A stretch of DNA of 64,000 bases from assembly GCA_963924555.1 (NCBI GenBank), contig OZ004596.1, forward strand, positions 5,156,139 through 5,220,138. Direction: 5' to 3'. How positions within the stretch are numbered: position 1 is the first letter of the stretch; each line of letters opens with the position of its first letter. This document shows positions 54,761 to 64,000 of the stretch, in pieces. Source of the stretch: Crambe crambe. Taxonomy: Eukaryota > Porifera > Demospongiae > Poecilosclerida > Crambeidae. The notes beneath the pieces were generated by a model. It ran no database searches. It was not told where the DNA came from and saw only the letters and a program-made list of their open reading frames with translations. A program made the position numbers and the translations under genes.

Positions 54761-57437
54761 ATGGATCCAAGTCTGGAAGAGAATTTAGAGGATTTTCTTA
54801 GTCAATGGAAAGAAGCAATCAATAGAGGTGAGATGAAGTTGATAATATTTAGAAGATTCATACTGGGGTAAAATTTTCCAGGAGAAAACGGATCTCCACT
54901 AGGAAAACGAGATAGTGGTGGATATACAGATCATTTACCAGGGAGCTCTGCAGAGGAGGATGATGTCATCTCCCCCTCCCCAGCTAAACGCCCAGCTAGT
55001 TTCAGTTTTGAACCTCCTCCCCTCCTAGTCCTTCCAGGTGGTTGGGAACATAGGGATGAACCTCGGAATGCAAGTGCCACCAACCACCTCACAACATCTT
55101 GTGACACTCGCAATGAGAATTTTGTTGATACGCTGATTGCTGATTTGGTGAGCATGAGTGTGTGTGTATTTATTTATTATTAGCTCAGAGTTTATTTTTC
55201 ACTGCAGAATGAAATAAATACCATCCCTTTTTTCGATGTGCAACTGCCAAGAGAAATCGCATTAATCATCTTTAAATACTTAGACATGCGGGACCTTTGT
55301 AACTGCACAATGGTATGATAATATAGTAATCATAATGATCAGGTGACTATCATGTGACATCGTATCCTTACTGTAGGTCAGTAGGAGCTGGAGTGCACTG
55401 GCTGATGACGACCTGCTATGGTACAAGCAATATTTGAGAATTGTCCCTAATGATAACCTCCAGTATGTACAGTAGCTAGCCAGTCTTGTTAACCGGACCC
55501 AACACCCACTGCATAAAAAGTGGAGCATGTATAGGGTCTGGTTAATGAGACTATAACATACGGTATACATGGATCACATGACCCCACTATTTTATCACAT
55601 GACAGACCTGAATCTAGAGTTCACTGGAAGTTGATAGTGCAGGATCTGATCTTGCAGAAGAAGCAGATCGAGAGGAACTGGAAAGAGAGGATATGTGGAC
55701 TCAGTGATCACCAACCTGATGATAGTAGAGTTCTTTGCTGTGCCACTTACTCAGAAGGAACCATTTTGTCATGGTGAGATAAAGAGAGACAGAACCAAAT
55801 TCTGATGATTTCATTATAATCATTTTCAGCTATTCATCTGGAGATGTGTACATATGGGACTTGAGTGATGAAGTGGGTCCCACCAAGGTACAACAGATCC
55901 CTGGACCCTATCTCACTTCGGAGCCGACATGCTGTGACTTCCAGTCTTCCTGGGCAGCTATTGGCACAAGTGATGGTCAGTGAAGAGATTGAAAAATTGA
56001 AACTGCAAAGTTTTGACATCATCGTCACTTTTCTACTAAGGTTGTGTGAAGATTCTTGATGGAGACACATGCTCCCAAGTCTACACTCTGTCTGAATTGG
56101 GATGTGTGGATTCTGTGAGTATCTCCTTCTTGGACTCATGTCTACAAGTGGGAGTGGCATCACATTTGAATCTCAATATGGTGCATCCCAAAGTTTCAGT
56201 ATTGGTGGCAGGGAAGGAAAACACTTGGGGAAAAATGGACTTCCCTCTTGAGAATCTTTCTTCTCAAGTAAATCTTTCTCTTCTTCCTCTTCAGTACATA
56301 GCTATAACGTTTGACTCCTCTGATGATAGATCACAAGGATTAAGCTCTCGGACTCCTCACGCCACACCCCCTGTACCCTCCTGTACTCCACCTCCTCCAG
56401 TCTCACCCTTCACTCCCTCCACTCTCCACCTGTACACATTCTCAGCTCACTGGACGAAAGAGGCAGATCCACCTGCGTCAGCTGCTTTGAGACTGATAGG
56501 GAAATGACAACTGCAGGATGTGGAACAAGCACATTCGGATACCAGGTTGATCACTATGCAGAGTCTCCCCAAGCTGTACAATCCCGCAGGGTGGCCACAC
56601 CCTGCATTTAGTATACTGGGGGGGGGGGGGGGGGGGGGGGGGGGAACTGCTATGGACAACTAAATTGGCTGGTGATTGACTTTGCTATATAATTTGAATG
56701 TCAGGTACAACTCTTTGACCTGCCCTCAGGCACCTTGAAATCCTCCCTGAAAGGTCATGGGCAACCAGTGACTTCTCTCTCAATGTTCCCTTGCTCGAAT
56801 GGTTCTCACATGGTGGTCAGTGGTTCTTCAGACAGAAGGGTACGGGTTTTCGATAGTCGCTGCCACACCTCCTTTCCTGTCTTCACCCTCAGGGGTCATG
56901 GAGGGACAGTGAACTGTGTACAAATGGATCAATGGAAAGTGGTCAGCGGAAGGTGAATGAGATTGAGGTGTGAAGGTCCTTTGAATTTGGCTGTCTGTCC
57001 TATTTATTAACATTCAGTTCTGATGGTTTCTTGATAGTGTGGGATCAGAGAATGACAGCAGAACTCTGGAGAACACACGAAAGGTCTCTTGTACATCGCT
57101 CTATCCCTATTCTTTATGAGTGCTAATAAAATCCCTTGCAGTAAATCATCCATTTCTATTCTATTGCAGACACTCTGTACAGTTTTGCAAGTTTGATGAT
57201 CGTTATCTGGTCTGTGGACATGTCCCTTTCGACAAGCACCCCATTAGAAATGTGGGCAGAGAGAACCCCAATATTTGCCACAGGAGATTGAGGGGGTTGG
57301 TTCGTGTCATGGATTTCTCTGTGGACCCCTTGTACTATACCAGAAAGCTCCCCTCAATATGTTCATCCAATTACGACGAACCCAGTGCTTCATTTTTCAA
57401 CCTGGACTTGAAACTACCTTATGATACAATCTCATAG
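54761..57437 (+). CDS. FBXW8: FBXW8 F-box/WD40 protein
   Basis: Eleven exons: 54761..54827, 54882..55147, 55208..55312, 55377..55462, 55606..55773, 55830..55975, 56041..56431, 56482..56545, 56705..56952, 57018..57083 and 57170..57437 (624 residues; human 598). After a disordered N-terminus comes an F-box (LPREIALIIFKYLDMRDLC; VSRSWSALADDDLLWYK), then WD40 repeats (SSGDVYIWDL; GCVKILDGDT; VSGSSDRRVRVFDSR; SDGFLIVWDQRM). The tail HRRLRGLVRVMDFSVDPLYY...DLKLPYDTIS is specific for FBXW8. FBXW8 is the substrate receptor of the CUL7 (SCF-like) ubiquitin ligase. The border of exons 7 and 8 (intron 56432-56481, 50 bp) is inferred only from frame, so the residues around it are uncertain. Confidence 0.88.
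56618..56644 (+). repeat. Poly-G run in FBXW8 intron
   Basis: 27 G residues in a row within the intron 56546-56704. Confidence 0.95.
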
Positions 57438-57638
57438 TCATTATCCATCAAAGCCTGTATACTGAATGATATAACCACAACAGTCACCCTAATTCAGCCA
57501 CCTATTAAAAATTACGAAGCCATTATTATGTATGCACCGTGTCCAAGGCGCGGCAGCTGCTAGCCCAACCCCCCTCAACCTGTACCTGTATGGTAACCTT
57601 GATTTTCCCTGCGAGTTTATGATTTGCTGCTGGCAGCT

Positions 57639-59878
57639 ATGGCTGAGTCAGAGGTGAGAAACAGGCAGCATATCACTCCTGCCCCACCCATCAGAAGTGA
57701 GAATCAGCCACTGGAAAGTTCTGCAGCCTCTATGAGAAATCCGGCAAGATCGACAAGACAGAGCAGTCACTTCTGTACAAGGTAGCTAAGTAGTAAACTG
57801 CCCCCTCCTAGCTAACAAACTTATAAAGCTTCCAATCTAATTATATAAAAGTATACAAATTCAAGTGTGTATTGAACTGTCATATCTAGGTGTACTTATT
57901 TTTCCCTCTGTCTCTTCATTGCTGGCTCCTTCGTCATATGGGTCTACCCTTCGCCAGTGGATCCTATATCATTCAGGTAAACTGGGTGTCAGATTGAATT
58001 GAATTTATTTGTCTTGATGTGCTCAAAATACCAAAGGTACTCCAATGAAAGTGCTCCAGAGATGATTGGCCCTCTAGCGATAAATGAACTCCTAAGACAT
58101 GGAGAAAGGTTGTTTGAAAATGACATGCTGGGGCCAGAAGCCTTTGCCCTGGATGATCAGGGTAAGGGTATTTCAGTGGATACTTTTTATCACAATTATT
58201 TCATATTCTTTGTGTGGGCCTAGCTGAATGCATTGATTTCTACTACTACATAGGAAGCTTAAGTTACTGCATACAGTCAGTTAGACAGTGACTCTCTTCC
58301 CCCTGTATTGCTAATTATAGCAGACAAATATAGATAACATTATGCATCTAATAATGCTTCAACCCCACAGGAAAAATTTATACTGGTTTGGCAGATGGAC
58401 GCATTGTCAGGATTGATAGGGATCTGAAATCATACACTAATATTGTGAGGACTGGAAAGTACTCACACGAATGTGGGAAAGGTATATTTTAGTTAGATAC
58501 TGAGACCAAGGGATCTCTAGTATTTAGGCCCCTGGCTGGCCCGAGCACAGCAAGGGTGCTACTACGGGCCTGAGGTTTTCTAAATTAGAACATAGCTATG
58601 GCAACCCACCATTTCCAAACAACACTGTAATTTTAATATTGGGCACGGACCTATGCAAGACTGTAACTGACCAATCAGATTGCTCTGTTCAGCACAGCTA
58701 TGTTCTAATGCCAATGAAACATATTCTTGCATAAAACATCACATCCTTTTATTATTGTTGACGCAGGATCAGCTTCTGCAGAGATGCTGTGTGGAAGACC
58801 GCTTGGTATGAAGTTTGACAATTTGAATCACAGAGAACTGTATGTGGTAGACAGCTCTTTGGGGCTTCTAAAAGTGAATGTGGAGACTAAATCCATCGAG
58901 ACTCTAATTTCTAAGAGCACCAGTTCTGAGGCAATCAATCTATTGAATGAGGTGGTTGAACTCCCAAATGGTTCTTTACTCATTACCGAGTCTAGTCTGA
59001 AGTTTCCCAGACACGAAGTCAAAATGGAGGGGCTGGAAGGCCGAGCAAATGGACAGCTTCTCCGTTATGATCCACTGGATGGCTCCTTGCATGTTGTCTT
59101 GAAAGGATTATTTTTCCCCAATGGGATGTGTCTGAGTCACGATAGAAATTCAGTCTTGATCGCAGAGACAACTCGAGCAAGAATACTCAGGTTAGACATA
59201 GGAAAATGTCCCAATTGTAGAGGCCATTAATGGCTAAGTGTGATTTTTCTTGCCAGCTCACTTTTTTTGTTAACTGTTTTTTTATAGATATCATTTGTTT
59301 GGCAGCAAAGAAGGTGTTGTTGAGATATTTTCTGAAAACCTTCCCAGTTGGCCCGACAATATCTCTCCCAGCCTCAGTGGCGGGTATTGGGTGGGAAGTG
59401 CCATTGTCAGATCAGCAGTTACTGATCTCATGTCCACATATTTTGTGTCTGTACGATCTCTATTGGCAAAGGTAAGCCCAACCCACCTAGTCTGTTTGAA
59501 TATTTTTGTGGGAAAAAATTTTCAAAGTTGACATTGATTAAAAATTGTCCCAAACTTCTGTCATGTGTTCTATAACTATCTCCACACCAAATTTAAGCCC
59601 CATACTGTAGCTATCATGGAGAGTTGTATGAAGTATGAAAACCAAATTTTAATTTATCCTCTACATTCTAGTTCCACTTGATACACATGCTGGAGGCCAT
59701 GCTGCCCCATCATGGACTGGTACTGGAATTGGATGGGGAAGGCCACGTGAAGAGAAGCTTCCATGACGTGGGAGGAGAGGTAACAACCACCACTAGTCAC
59801 ATACTGGAACTGGACGATGTCTTAGTCATCGGTTCTTATCATGCCCCTTATCTAGTTAAACTAAAACTAGAGGATTAA
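57639..59878 (+). CDS. APMAP: APMAP, strictosidine-synthase-like membrane protein
   Basis: Seven exons: 57639..57781, 57890..57976, 58037..58161, 58371..58481, 58767..59190, 59288..59471 and 59672..59878 (426 residues; human 416). A short cytoplasmic N-terminus is followed by one transmembrane helix (FSLCLFIAGSFVIWVY), making a type II membrane protein. A six-bladed propeller follows, with GPEAFALDDQGKIYTGLADGRI, CGRPLGMKF, ELYVVDSSLGLL, FPNGMCLSHD, NLPSWPDNISPS and GSYHAPYLVKLKL. These match adipocyte plasma-membrane-associated protein, which has arylesterase-type activity. Catalytic activity of this copy was not judged. The stop lies 58 bp from the stop of the convergent AAA ATPase gene. 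Confidence 0.93.
58582..58714. mobile_element. ~130-bp MITE-like element in APMAP intron
   Basis: The ends are inverted copies: ATTAGAACATAGCTATG at the left and CAGCTATGTTCTAAT at the right (one mismatch). The interior is not coding. It lies in the 285-bp intron 58482-58766. Confidence 0.75.
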
Positions 59879-59936
59879 TGGACTGAGTAATGTATTAATA
59901 TTAATCATAGTATATATAGATATTATACTGTTGGAC

Positions 59937-62053
59937 CTAACTGAATAATGAAGGGATAAAAGTTTTCTGTTGTTTTCTCTTCAACTCAAGCTCAGCTGTT
60001 GCCACTAAGTTTTTGTGAGAGATGACAGGAGGGGCAGTGTTCGATTGGGTAGCACACAACTCAGCTGCTTGGCATATAGTGCTAACTATATCTCCTCCAT
60101 TGAATTGAAACCTGGGGGGGGGGGGGGGGGGGGGGGTCATTATCAGCTAGCAATCAGGTCTTAAACTCTTGGTAAGTGGGATGCATTATTGAATCTGTCA
60201 AAGTTAAAGAGTTGCTCCTCACTGAGTGATAGCCGAAGCTTAACTGACCTATTGAGCTGAATCTGGTTGATTGATCAAAGCTTTAACTGACCTTTGTGCT
60301 AATTCATGATTATCAATATCAGTGGACAAAGGAGCCTTTTTTGGAATCAGTTTCTCCCACAACTTTTCTCGCAGTGAGACATTTGGAAGATTGAGGTCCA
60401 ACACATACCTTCAGAAAAAAAGAACAGACCAAAACGTTAAAACCAAGCTAGCCCCAGGTCACACTCAGGCTATAATATATACCCCAGGCTTCCTTCACAC
60501 TATGCTATGTATCAGCTCACTTTAGTTTTGGCATCCTGTTGAGATCCAGTTGGCTAAGTGGCTTGCGACTGGTGAGGATGACTATTCCATTGAAGTGCTC
60601 CACTTGATGCATCAGAGTGAAGTGCTCACAACCCACTATTCCAGTCATGAGGCTGCCTAAATAAATCAAAACAATTATGGGGCCAACATAATGTTAGAAC
60701 ATTGCAAGGCACAGCTATAGTTTGCAAGCCTATGCATGCATTGAAAAGAGGGTACCATGAGATCTCGGCTCACTTGTTGTGTTTGAGAGTAGGATTTCAG
60801 ATCCATCGATCACAATGATGGCATTGGCCTTCTTTGCATCCCTGAAGAAGGCAGCAACTCCTCTTGGTGCTCGGGGTTGCATATTGACAGTGTGAGAGAG
60901 AAGCTCTGTGCAGTTTGCTTCCTGCGTGAACAGCAGGTTAGTTAATGTTAGGAAAGAAGGTGTACGTTATACTTTTGCTAGCTATCACTTCACACTTACT
61001 TTTATTGGTTGTCCAAGTTCGTAGGCTATGGCTCTAGCTGTGGCAGTTTTACCCATTCCTGGCTCCCCGCAGATTAAGCAAGTCAATCCTGATGCCTGGG
61101 CCACATTCTCTGTCCCTCCAAAACCCCACTGAGCGGAGATGAACTTGTGGGTCTTGCCAGCATTGAGCACCAGCTGGAGTTGCTGCTGGACTTCGTCCTC
61201 CAGCACGAGGTCATCAATTCCAAATGTAGGGATGACACGTCGATCAAAGTCCACCATCTCTAGCAGACCCCTGAGCTGGAGTTTAGCCCCAGAAGTGAGA
61301 AGGTCCTCTGTTAGCACTGGTTTCTCTTCTTCACCACACTCCTTTAGGGCAAGGGATAGTGCAGAGAGAACAGCATTGCAGATAAGCCCTCCTGTGAGTT
61401 CTTGACTGAGAGCCAAATTACTCCAGTTAATATCTTTGGATGCGATGGAGTCTACAATATTTAAGAGATAAAGTAGCATTTGATGTATGATGTACTGTTC
61501 ATACAAGTGACATGTATAGGAAGGGATCATGTGGGGAAGGGGGTGTGTATAGGAAGTGGGAAGGGGTGTGTATAGGAAGTGGGAAGAGGGCACATGTAGG
61601 AAGGGGGTCATGTGGGAAGGGATGTGTATAGGAAGTGGGAAGAGGGCACATGTAGGAAGGGGGTCATGTGGGAAGGGGTGTGTATAGGAAGGGGGAAGGG
61701 GGTGTGTATAGGGAGGGGGAAGGGGGTGTGTATAGGGAGGGGCATGTATAGAAGAGGAGAAGTGGGAAGGGGATAAGGGAGGAGCACCTTCGAGATGCAG
61801 ACACAAGACACACTAGCCAAGGGAAATCATCAGTAACAAAATCTGTTCTTACTTGGCACATGAGACTTCCAAATCTCCTTGCGAAGAGTGTAATCTGGAA
61901 CTGAAAATGGAAGAGCTAGTTGGATCCTGAATTGGAAACGATATCTGAAGTGAAGCTAATAGTTTGTGTTGCATAGTACCTTCTGTGCATGGCTTCATCC
62001 AGATCTTGATGCCTGTTGGTTGCCAGGATGATTATTCCACTGTACTGCTCAAT
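59937..62053 (-). CDS. Tandem AAA ATPase of bacterial type, 5' partial
   Basis: Seven visible exons: 61980..62053, 61853..61944, 61000..61451, 60774..60921, 60521..60656, 60292..60408 and 59937..60111 (397 residues to the stop). The upstream part lies beyond the window. The first AAA domain is represented by its end: IEQYSGIIILATNR (sensor 1), LDEAMHRR, then the lid SQELTGGLICNAVLSAL. A second AAA domain follows: FGIDDLVLEDEVQQQLQLVL, Walker A GEPGMGKTATA, a Walker B region reading IIVIDGSEILL, sensor 1 GIVILTSRK, and a lid FNGGDIVSTICQAAEL. This order (EEWGFG-like segment before the P-loop, two domains) resembles bacterial tandem AAA proteins of unknown function. The second Walker B has DG where DE is expected, so domain 2 probably does not hydrolyse ATP. 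The acceptor at 62053 shows that at least one upstream exon exists. Confidence 0.75.
60114..60136 (-). repeat. Poly-G (poly-C on coding strand) at an acceptor
   Basis: 23 bases. On the minus strand it is the polypyrimidine tract of the last AAA ATPase exon, like the poly-C run in NEIL1. Confidence 0.9.
61515..61755. repeat. GTGTGTATAGGAAGTGGGAAGG minisatellite
   Basis: About ten degenerate copies of a ~22-24-bp G-rich unit in the AAA ATPase intron 61452-61852. It encodes spurious Pro/Thr/His-rich ORFs on the minus strand. Confidence 0.9.
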
Positions 62054-62253
62054 CTGTAACCACAAAAGAAGAAGAAGAAGGAGAGAGAACAGTTATGGGG
62101 AGACTCAAAATAAAGGTCTTAAGCAAAGGGAAGGGGGAAAAAAGATCAGACTTTGGCTCAGGAGGGAAAAAAATAAACAGTCATTGATCCAAGTACTGGG
62201 CAGGCCCAACACAACTACAGGGACACCAGGGGAAAAAGAAAGGAAAAAAAAAA
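62054..62253. other. AAA ATPase intron flank and first 5S spacer
   Basis: Between the acceptor of the first visible AAA exon and the first 5S gene. It begins with a GAAGAAGAAG purine tract. From ~62150 it matches the 5S spacer, including a relic 5S-like piece ATCCAAGTACTGGGCAGGCC at ~62189-62208. Confidence 0.7.
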
Positions 62254-62371
62254 GCCTACAGCACCTGCTGTTCCCAGGCGGTCACCCATCCAAGTACTGG
62301 GCAGGCCCGACACTGCTTAACTTCGGTGATCAGACGAGAACCGGTGTATTCAGTGTGGTATGGCCGTAGGC
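62254..62371 (-). rRNA. 5S ribosomal RNA, copy 1
   Basis: On the minus strand it reads GCCTACGGCCATACCAC... to ...GCAGGTGCTGTAGGC, the complete animal 5S rRNA (118 nt), including the GTACTTGGATGGGTGACCGC stretch. It is followed by a T run (Pol III terminator) and preceded at about -24 to -32 by a TATAAATAA box. Confidence 0.97.
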
Positions 62372-62394
62372 ATTGGTAGTAGGTATTGACGGCC

Positions 62395-62403
62395 TTATTT
62401 ATA
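62395..62403 (-). promoter_or_regulatory. TATA-like box upstream of 5S copy 1
   Basis: TATAAATAA on the minus strand, 24-32 bp before the 5S start. The other spacers carry the variant ATATTTAAG at the same distance. External TATA elements add to the internal control region in many animal 5S genes. Confidence 0.6.
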
Positions 62404-62511
62404 CATAAATCAGACTTTGGCTCAGGAGGGAAAAAAATAAACAGTCATCGATCCGGGTAGGCCCAACACAACTACAGGGACACCAGGGAAAAAAGAAAAG
62501 AAAAAAAAAAA

Positions 62512-62629
62512 GCCTACAGCACCTGCTGTTCCCAGGCGGTCACCCATCCAAGTACTGGGCAGGCCCGACACTGCTTAACTTCGGTGATCAGACGAGAACC
62601 GGTGTATTCAGTGTGGTATGGCCATAGGC
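62512..62629 (-). rRNA. 5S ribosomal RNA, copy 2
   Basis: 118 nt, identical in length to copy 1, with a base change in the 5' stem (GCCTATGGCC). T-run terminator present. Confidence 0.96.
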
Positions 62630-62769
62630 ATTGATAGTAGGTATTGACGGCCTTAAATATACATAAATCAGACTTTGGCTCAGGAGGGAAAAAAATAAAC
62701 AGTCATCGATCCGGGTAGGCCCAACACAACTACAGGGACACCAGGGAAAAAAGAAAAGAAAAAAAAAAA

Positions 62770-62893
62770 GCCTACAGCACCTGCTGTTCCCAGGCGGTCA
62801 CCCATCCAAGTACTGGGCAGGGGCAGGCCCGACACTGCTTAACTTCGGTGATCAGACGAGAACCGGTGTATTCAGTGTGGTATGGCCGTAGGC
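62770..62893 (-). pseudogene. 5S rRNA copy 3 with 6-bp duplication
   Basis: 124 nt. The GGGCAG hexamer at ~62816-62827 is duplicated inside the gene. Other positions are intact. The insertion falls in a conserved helix, so the RNA is probably defective. Confidence 0.7.
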
Positions 62894-63033
62894 ATTGGTA
62901 GTAGGTATTGACGGCCTTAAATATACATAAATCAGACTTTGGCTCAGGAGGGAAAAAAATAAGCAGTCATCGATCCGGGTAGGCCCAACACAACTACAGG
63001 GACACCAGGGAAAAAAGAAAAGAAAAAAAAAAA

Positions 63034-63151
63034 GCCTACAGCACCTGCTGTTCCCAGGCGGTCACCCATCCAAGTACTGGGCAGGCCCGACACTGCTTAA
63101 CTTCGGTGATCAGACGAGAACCGGTGTATTCAGTGTGGTATGGCCGTAGGC
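63034..63151 (-). rRNA. 5S ribosomal RNA, copy 4
   Basis: 118 nt, same sequence as copy 1 over the parts compared, with T-run terminator and upstream ATATTTAAG. Confidence 0.97.
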
Positions 63152-63292
63152 ATTGGTAGTAGGTATTGACGGCCTTAAATATACATAAATCAGACTTTGG
63201 CTCAGGAGGGAAAAAAATAAACAGTCATCGATCCGGGTAGGCCCAACACAACTACAGGGACACCAGGGAAAAAAGAAAAGAAAAAAAAAAAA

Positions 63293-63410
63293 GCCTACAG
63301 CACCTGCTGTTCCCAGGCGGTCACCCATCCAAGTACTGGGCAGGCCCGACACTGATTAACTTCGGTGATCAGACGAGAACCGGTGTATTCAGTGTGGTAT
63401 GGCCGTAGGC
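63293..63410 (-). rRNA. 5S ribosomal RNA, copy 5
   Basis: 118 nt with one change (TTAATCAG for TTAAGCAG on the RNA strand). Confidence 0.95.
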
Positions 63411-63524
63411 ATTGGTAGTAGGTATTGACGGCCTTAAATATACATAAATCAGACTTTGGCTCAGGAGGAAAAAAAATAAACAGTCATCGATCCGGGTAGG
63501 CCCAACACAACTACAGGGACACCA

Positions 63525-63596
63525 GGCAGGCCCGACACTGCTTAACTTCGGTGATCAGACGAGAACCGGTGTATTCAGTGTGGTATGGCCGTAGGC
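63525..63596 (-). pseudogene. Truncated 5S rRNA, copy 6
   Basis: Only the 5' ~72 nt remain. The 3' 46 nt, including the C-box part of the internal promoter and the terminator, are lost. The break joins spacer CACCAGG to gene GCAGGCCC through the shared AGG/CAGG bases. Confidence 0.9.
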
Positions 63597-63735
63597 ATTG
63601 GTAGTAGGTATTGACGGCCTTAAATATACATAAATCAGACTTTGGCTCAGGAGGGAAAAAAATAAACAGTCATCGATCCAGGTAGGCCCAACACAATTAC
63701 AGGGACACCAGGGAAAAAAGAAAAGAAAAAAAAAA

Positions 63736-63851
63736 GCCTACAGCACCTGCTGTTCCAAGGCGGTCACCCACCCAAGTACTGGGCAGGCCCGACACTGCTT
63801 AACTTCGGTGATCAGACGAGAACCGGTGTACTCAGTGTGGTACGGCTGTAG
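63736..63851 (-). rRNA. 5S ribosomal RNA, copy 7 (variant)
   Basis: Complete 3' part and T-run, but the 5' end reads CTACAGCCGTACC after loss of the first bases together with ~13 bp of the adjoining upstream spacer. It may be inactive. Confidence 0.8.
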
Positions 63852-63979
63852 ATATTGACGGCCTTAAATATACATAAATCAGACTTTGGCTCAGGAGGGG
63901 AAAAAATAAACAGTCATCGATCCGGGTAGGCCCAACACAACTACAGGGACACCAGGGAAAAAAGAAAAGAAAAAAAAAA

Positions 63980-64000
63980 GCCTACAGCACCTGCTGTTCC
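63980..64000 (-). rRNA. 5S ribosomal RNA, copy 8 (cut by window edge)
   Basis: The last 21 nt of the RNA (…CAGCAGGTGCTGTAGGC on the minus strand) and its terminator are visible. The array continues beyond the window. Confidence 0.9.

Larger units (their letters stand above)
62254..64000 (-). repeat. Tandem 5S rDNA array
   Basis: Units of ~258 bp (118-bp gene plus ~140-bp spacer) in the same orientation. Gene starts are 258, 258, 264 and 259 bp apart; one unit is shortened by a deletion and one by loss of spacer. Spacers are nearly identical and hold CAGACTTTGGCTCAGG and a purine tract. Confidence 0.97.

Noticed and set aside
61608..61861. Pro/His/Thr-rich ORFs on the minus strand
   Set aside because: They arise from the G-rich minisatellite inside an AAA ATPase intron.
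62254..63851. ORFs across the 5S array
   Set aside because: They repeat with the 5S unit and are non-coding.

Overview
The window is animal nuclear DNA. Genes are split by many short introns (mostly 50-150 bp) with standard GT-AG borders, and it carries metazoan families: SH2B adaptor, LIM-homeobox factor, neuroglobin-like globin, KNL1, FANCE, NEIL1 and IFT20. The very compact packing, AT-rich introns and intron-rich conserved genes suggest an early-branching metazoan, most like a demosponge. That placement is an inference, not proof. I rebuilt 19 protein genes by joining exons in phase by eye; two are cut by the window edges (SH2B at the left, a tandem AAA ATPase at the right).

Layout: 1-2895 SH2B (+); 3270-5461 XRCC1 N-terminal-domain protein (+); 5758-9973 SANBR (-); 10111-10967 C6orf120-like secreted protein (-); 11480-12785 globin (+); 12786-15434 the longest gene-poor stretch; 15435-15969 IFT20 (-); 16223-23288 HFM1 meiotic helicase (+); 23473-26858 PRPS (+), with a 1.6 kb fold-back element in its last intron; 27073-28784 small WD40 protein (-); 28978-34431 UBE3B (+); 34724-36083 LIM-homeobox (-); 36270-41578 KNL1 (+); 41720-43796 ZPR1 (+); 43904-46720 beta-glucuronidase (-); 46915-49260 FANCE (-); 49363-51491 NEIL1 (+); 51697-54657 TMEM209 (-); 54761-57437 FBXW8 (+); 57639-59878 APMAP (+); 59937 to beyond 62053 tandem AAA ATPase (-). 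From 62254 to the right edge a tandem 5S rRNA array (all copies on the minus strand) lies in what appears to be an intron of that ATPase gene.

Six of the genes serve genome maintenance or chromosome segregation (XRCC1-like, SANBR, HFM1, KNL1, FANCE, NEIL1). Many neighbours are divergent pairs whose start codons lie 100-250 bp apart, so they probably share promoters; FANCE/NEIL1 are 102 bp apart. E2F-like sites occur in front of the XRCC1-like gene, between IFT20 and HFM1, and between the LIM-homeobox gene and KNL1. Four introns use a GC donor with an otherwise ideal consensus. Small inverted-repeat elements and one dispersed MITE-like family sit in introns. The most unusual features are the 5S array inside a gene, the fold-back element in PRPS, and the bacterial-style tandem AAA protein with a degenerate second Walker B motif.
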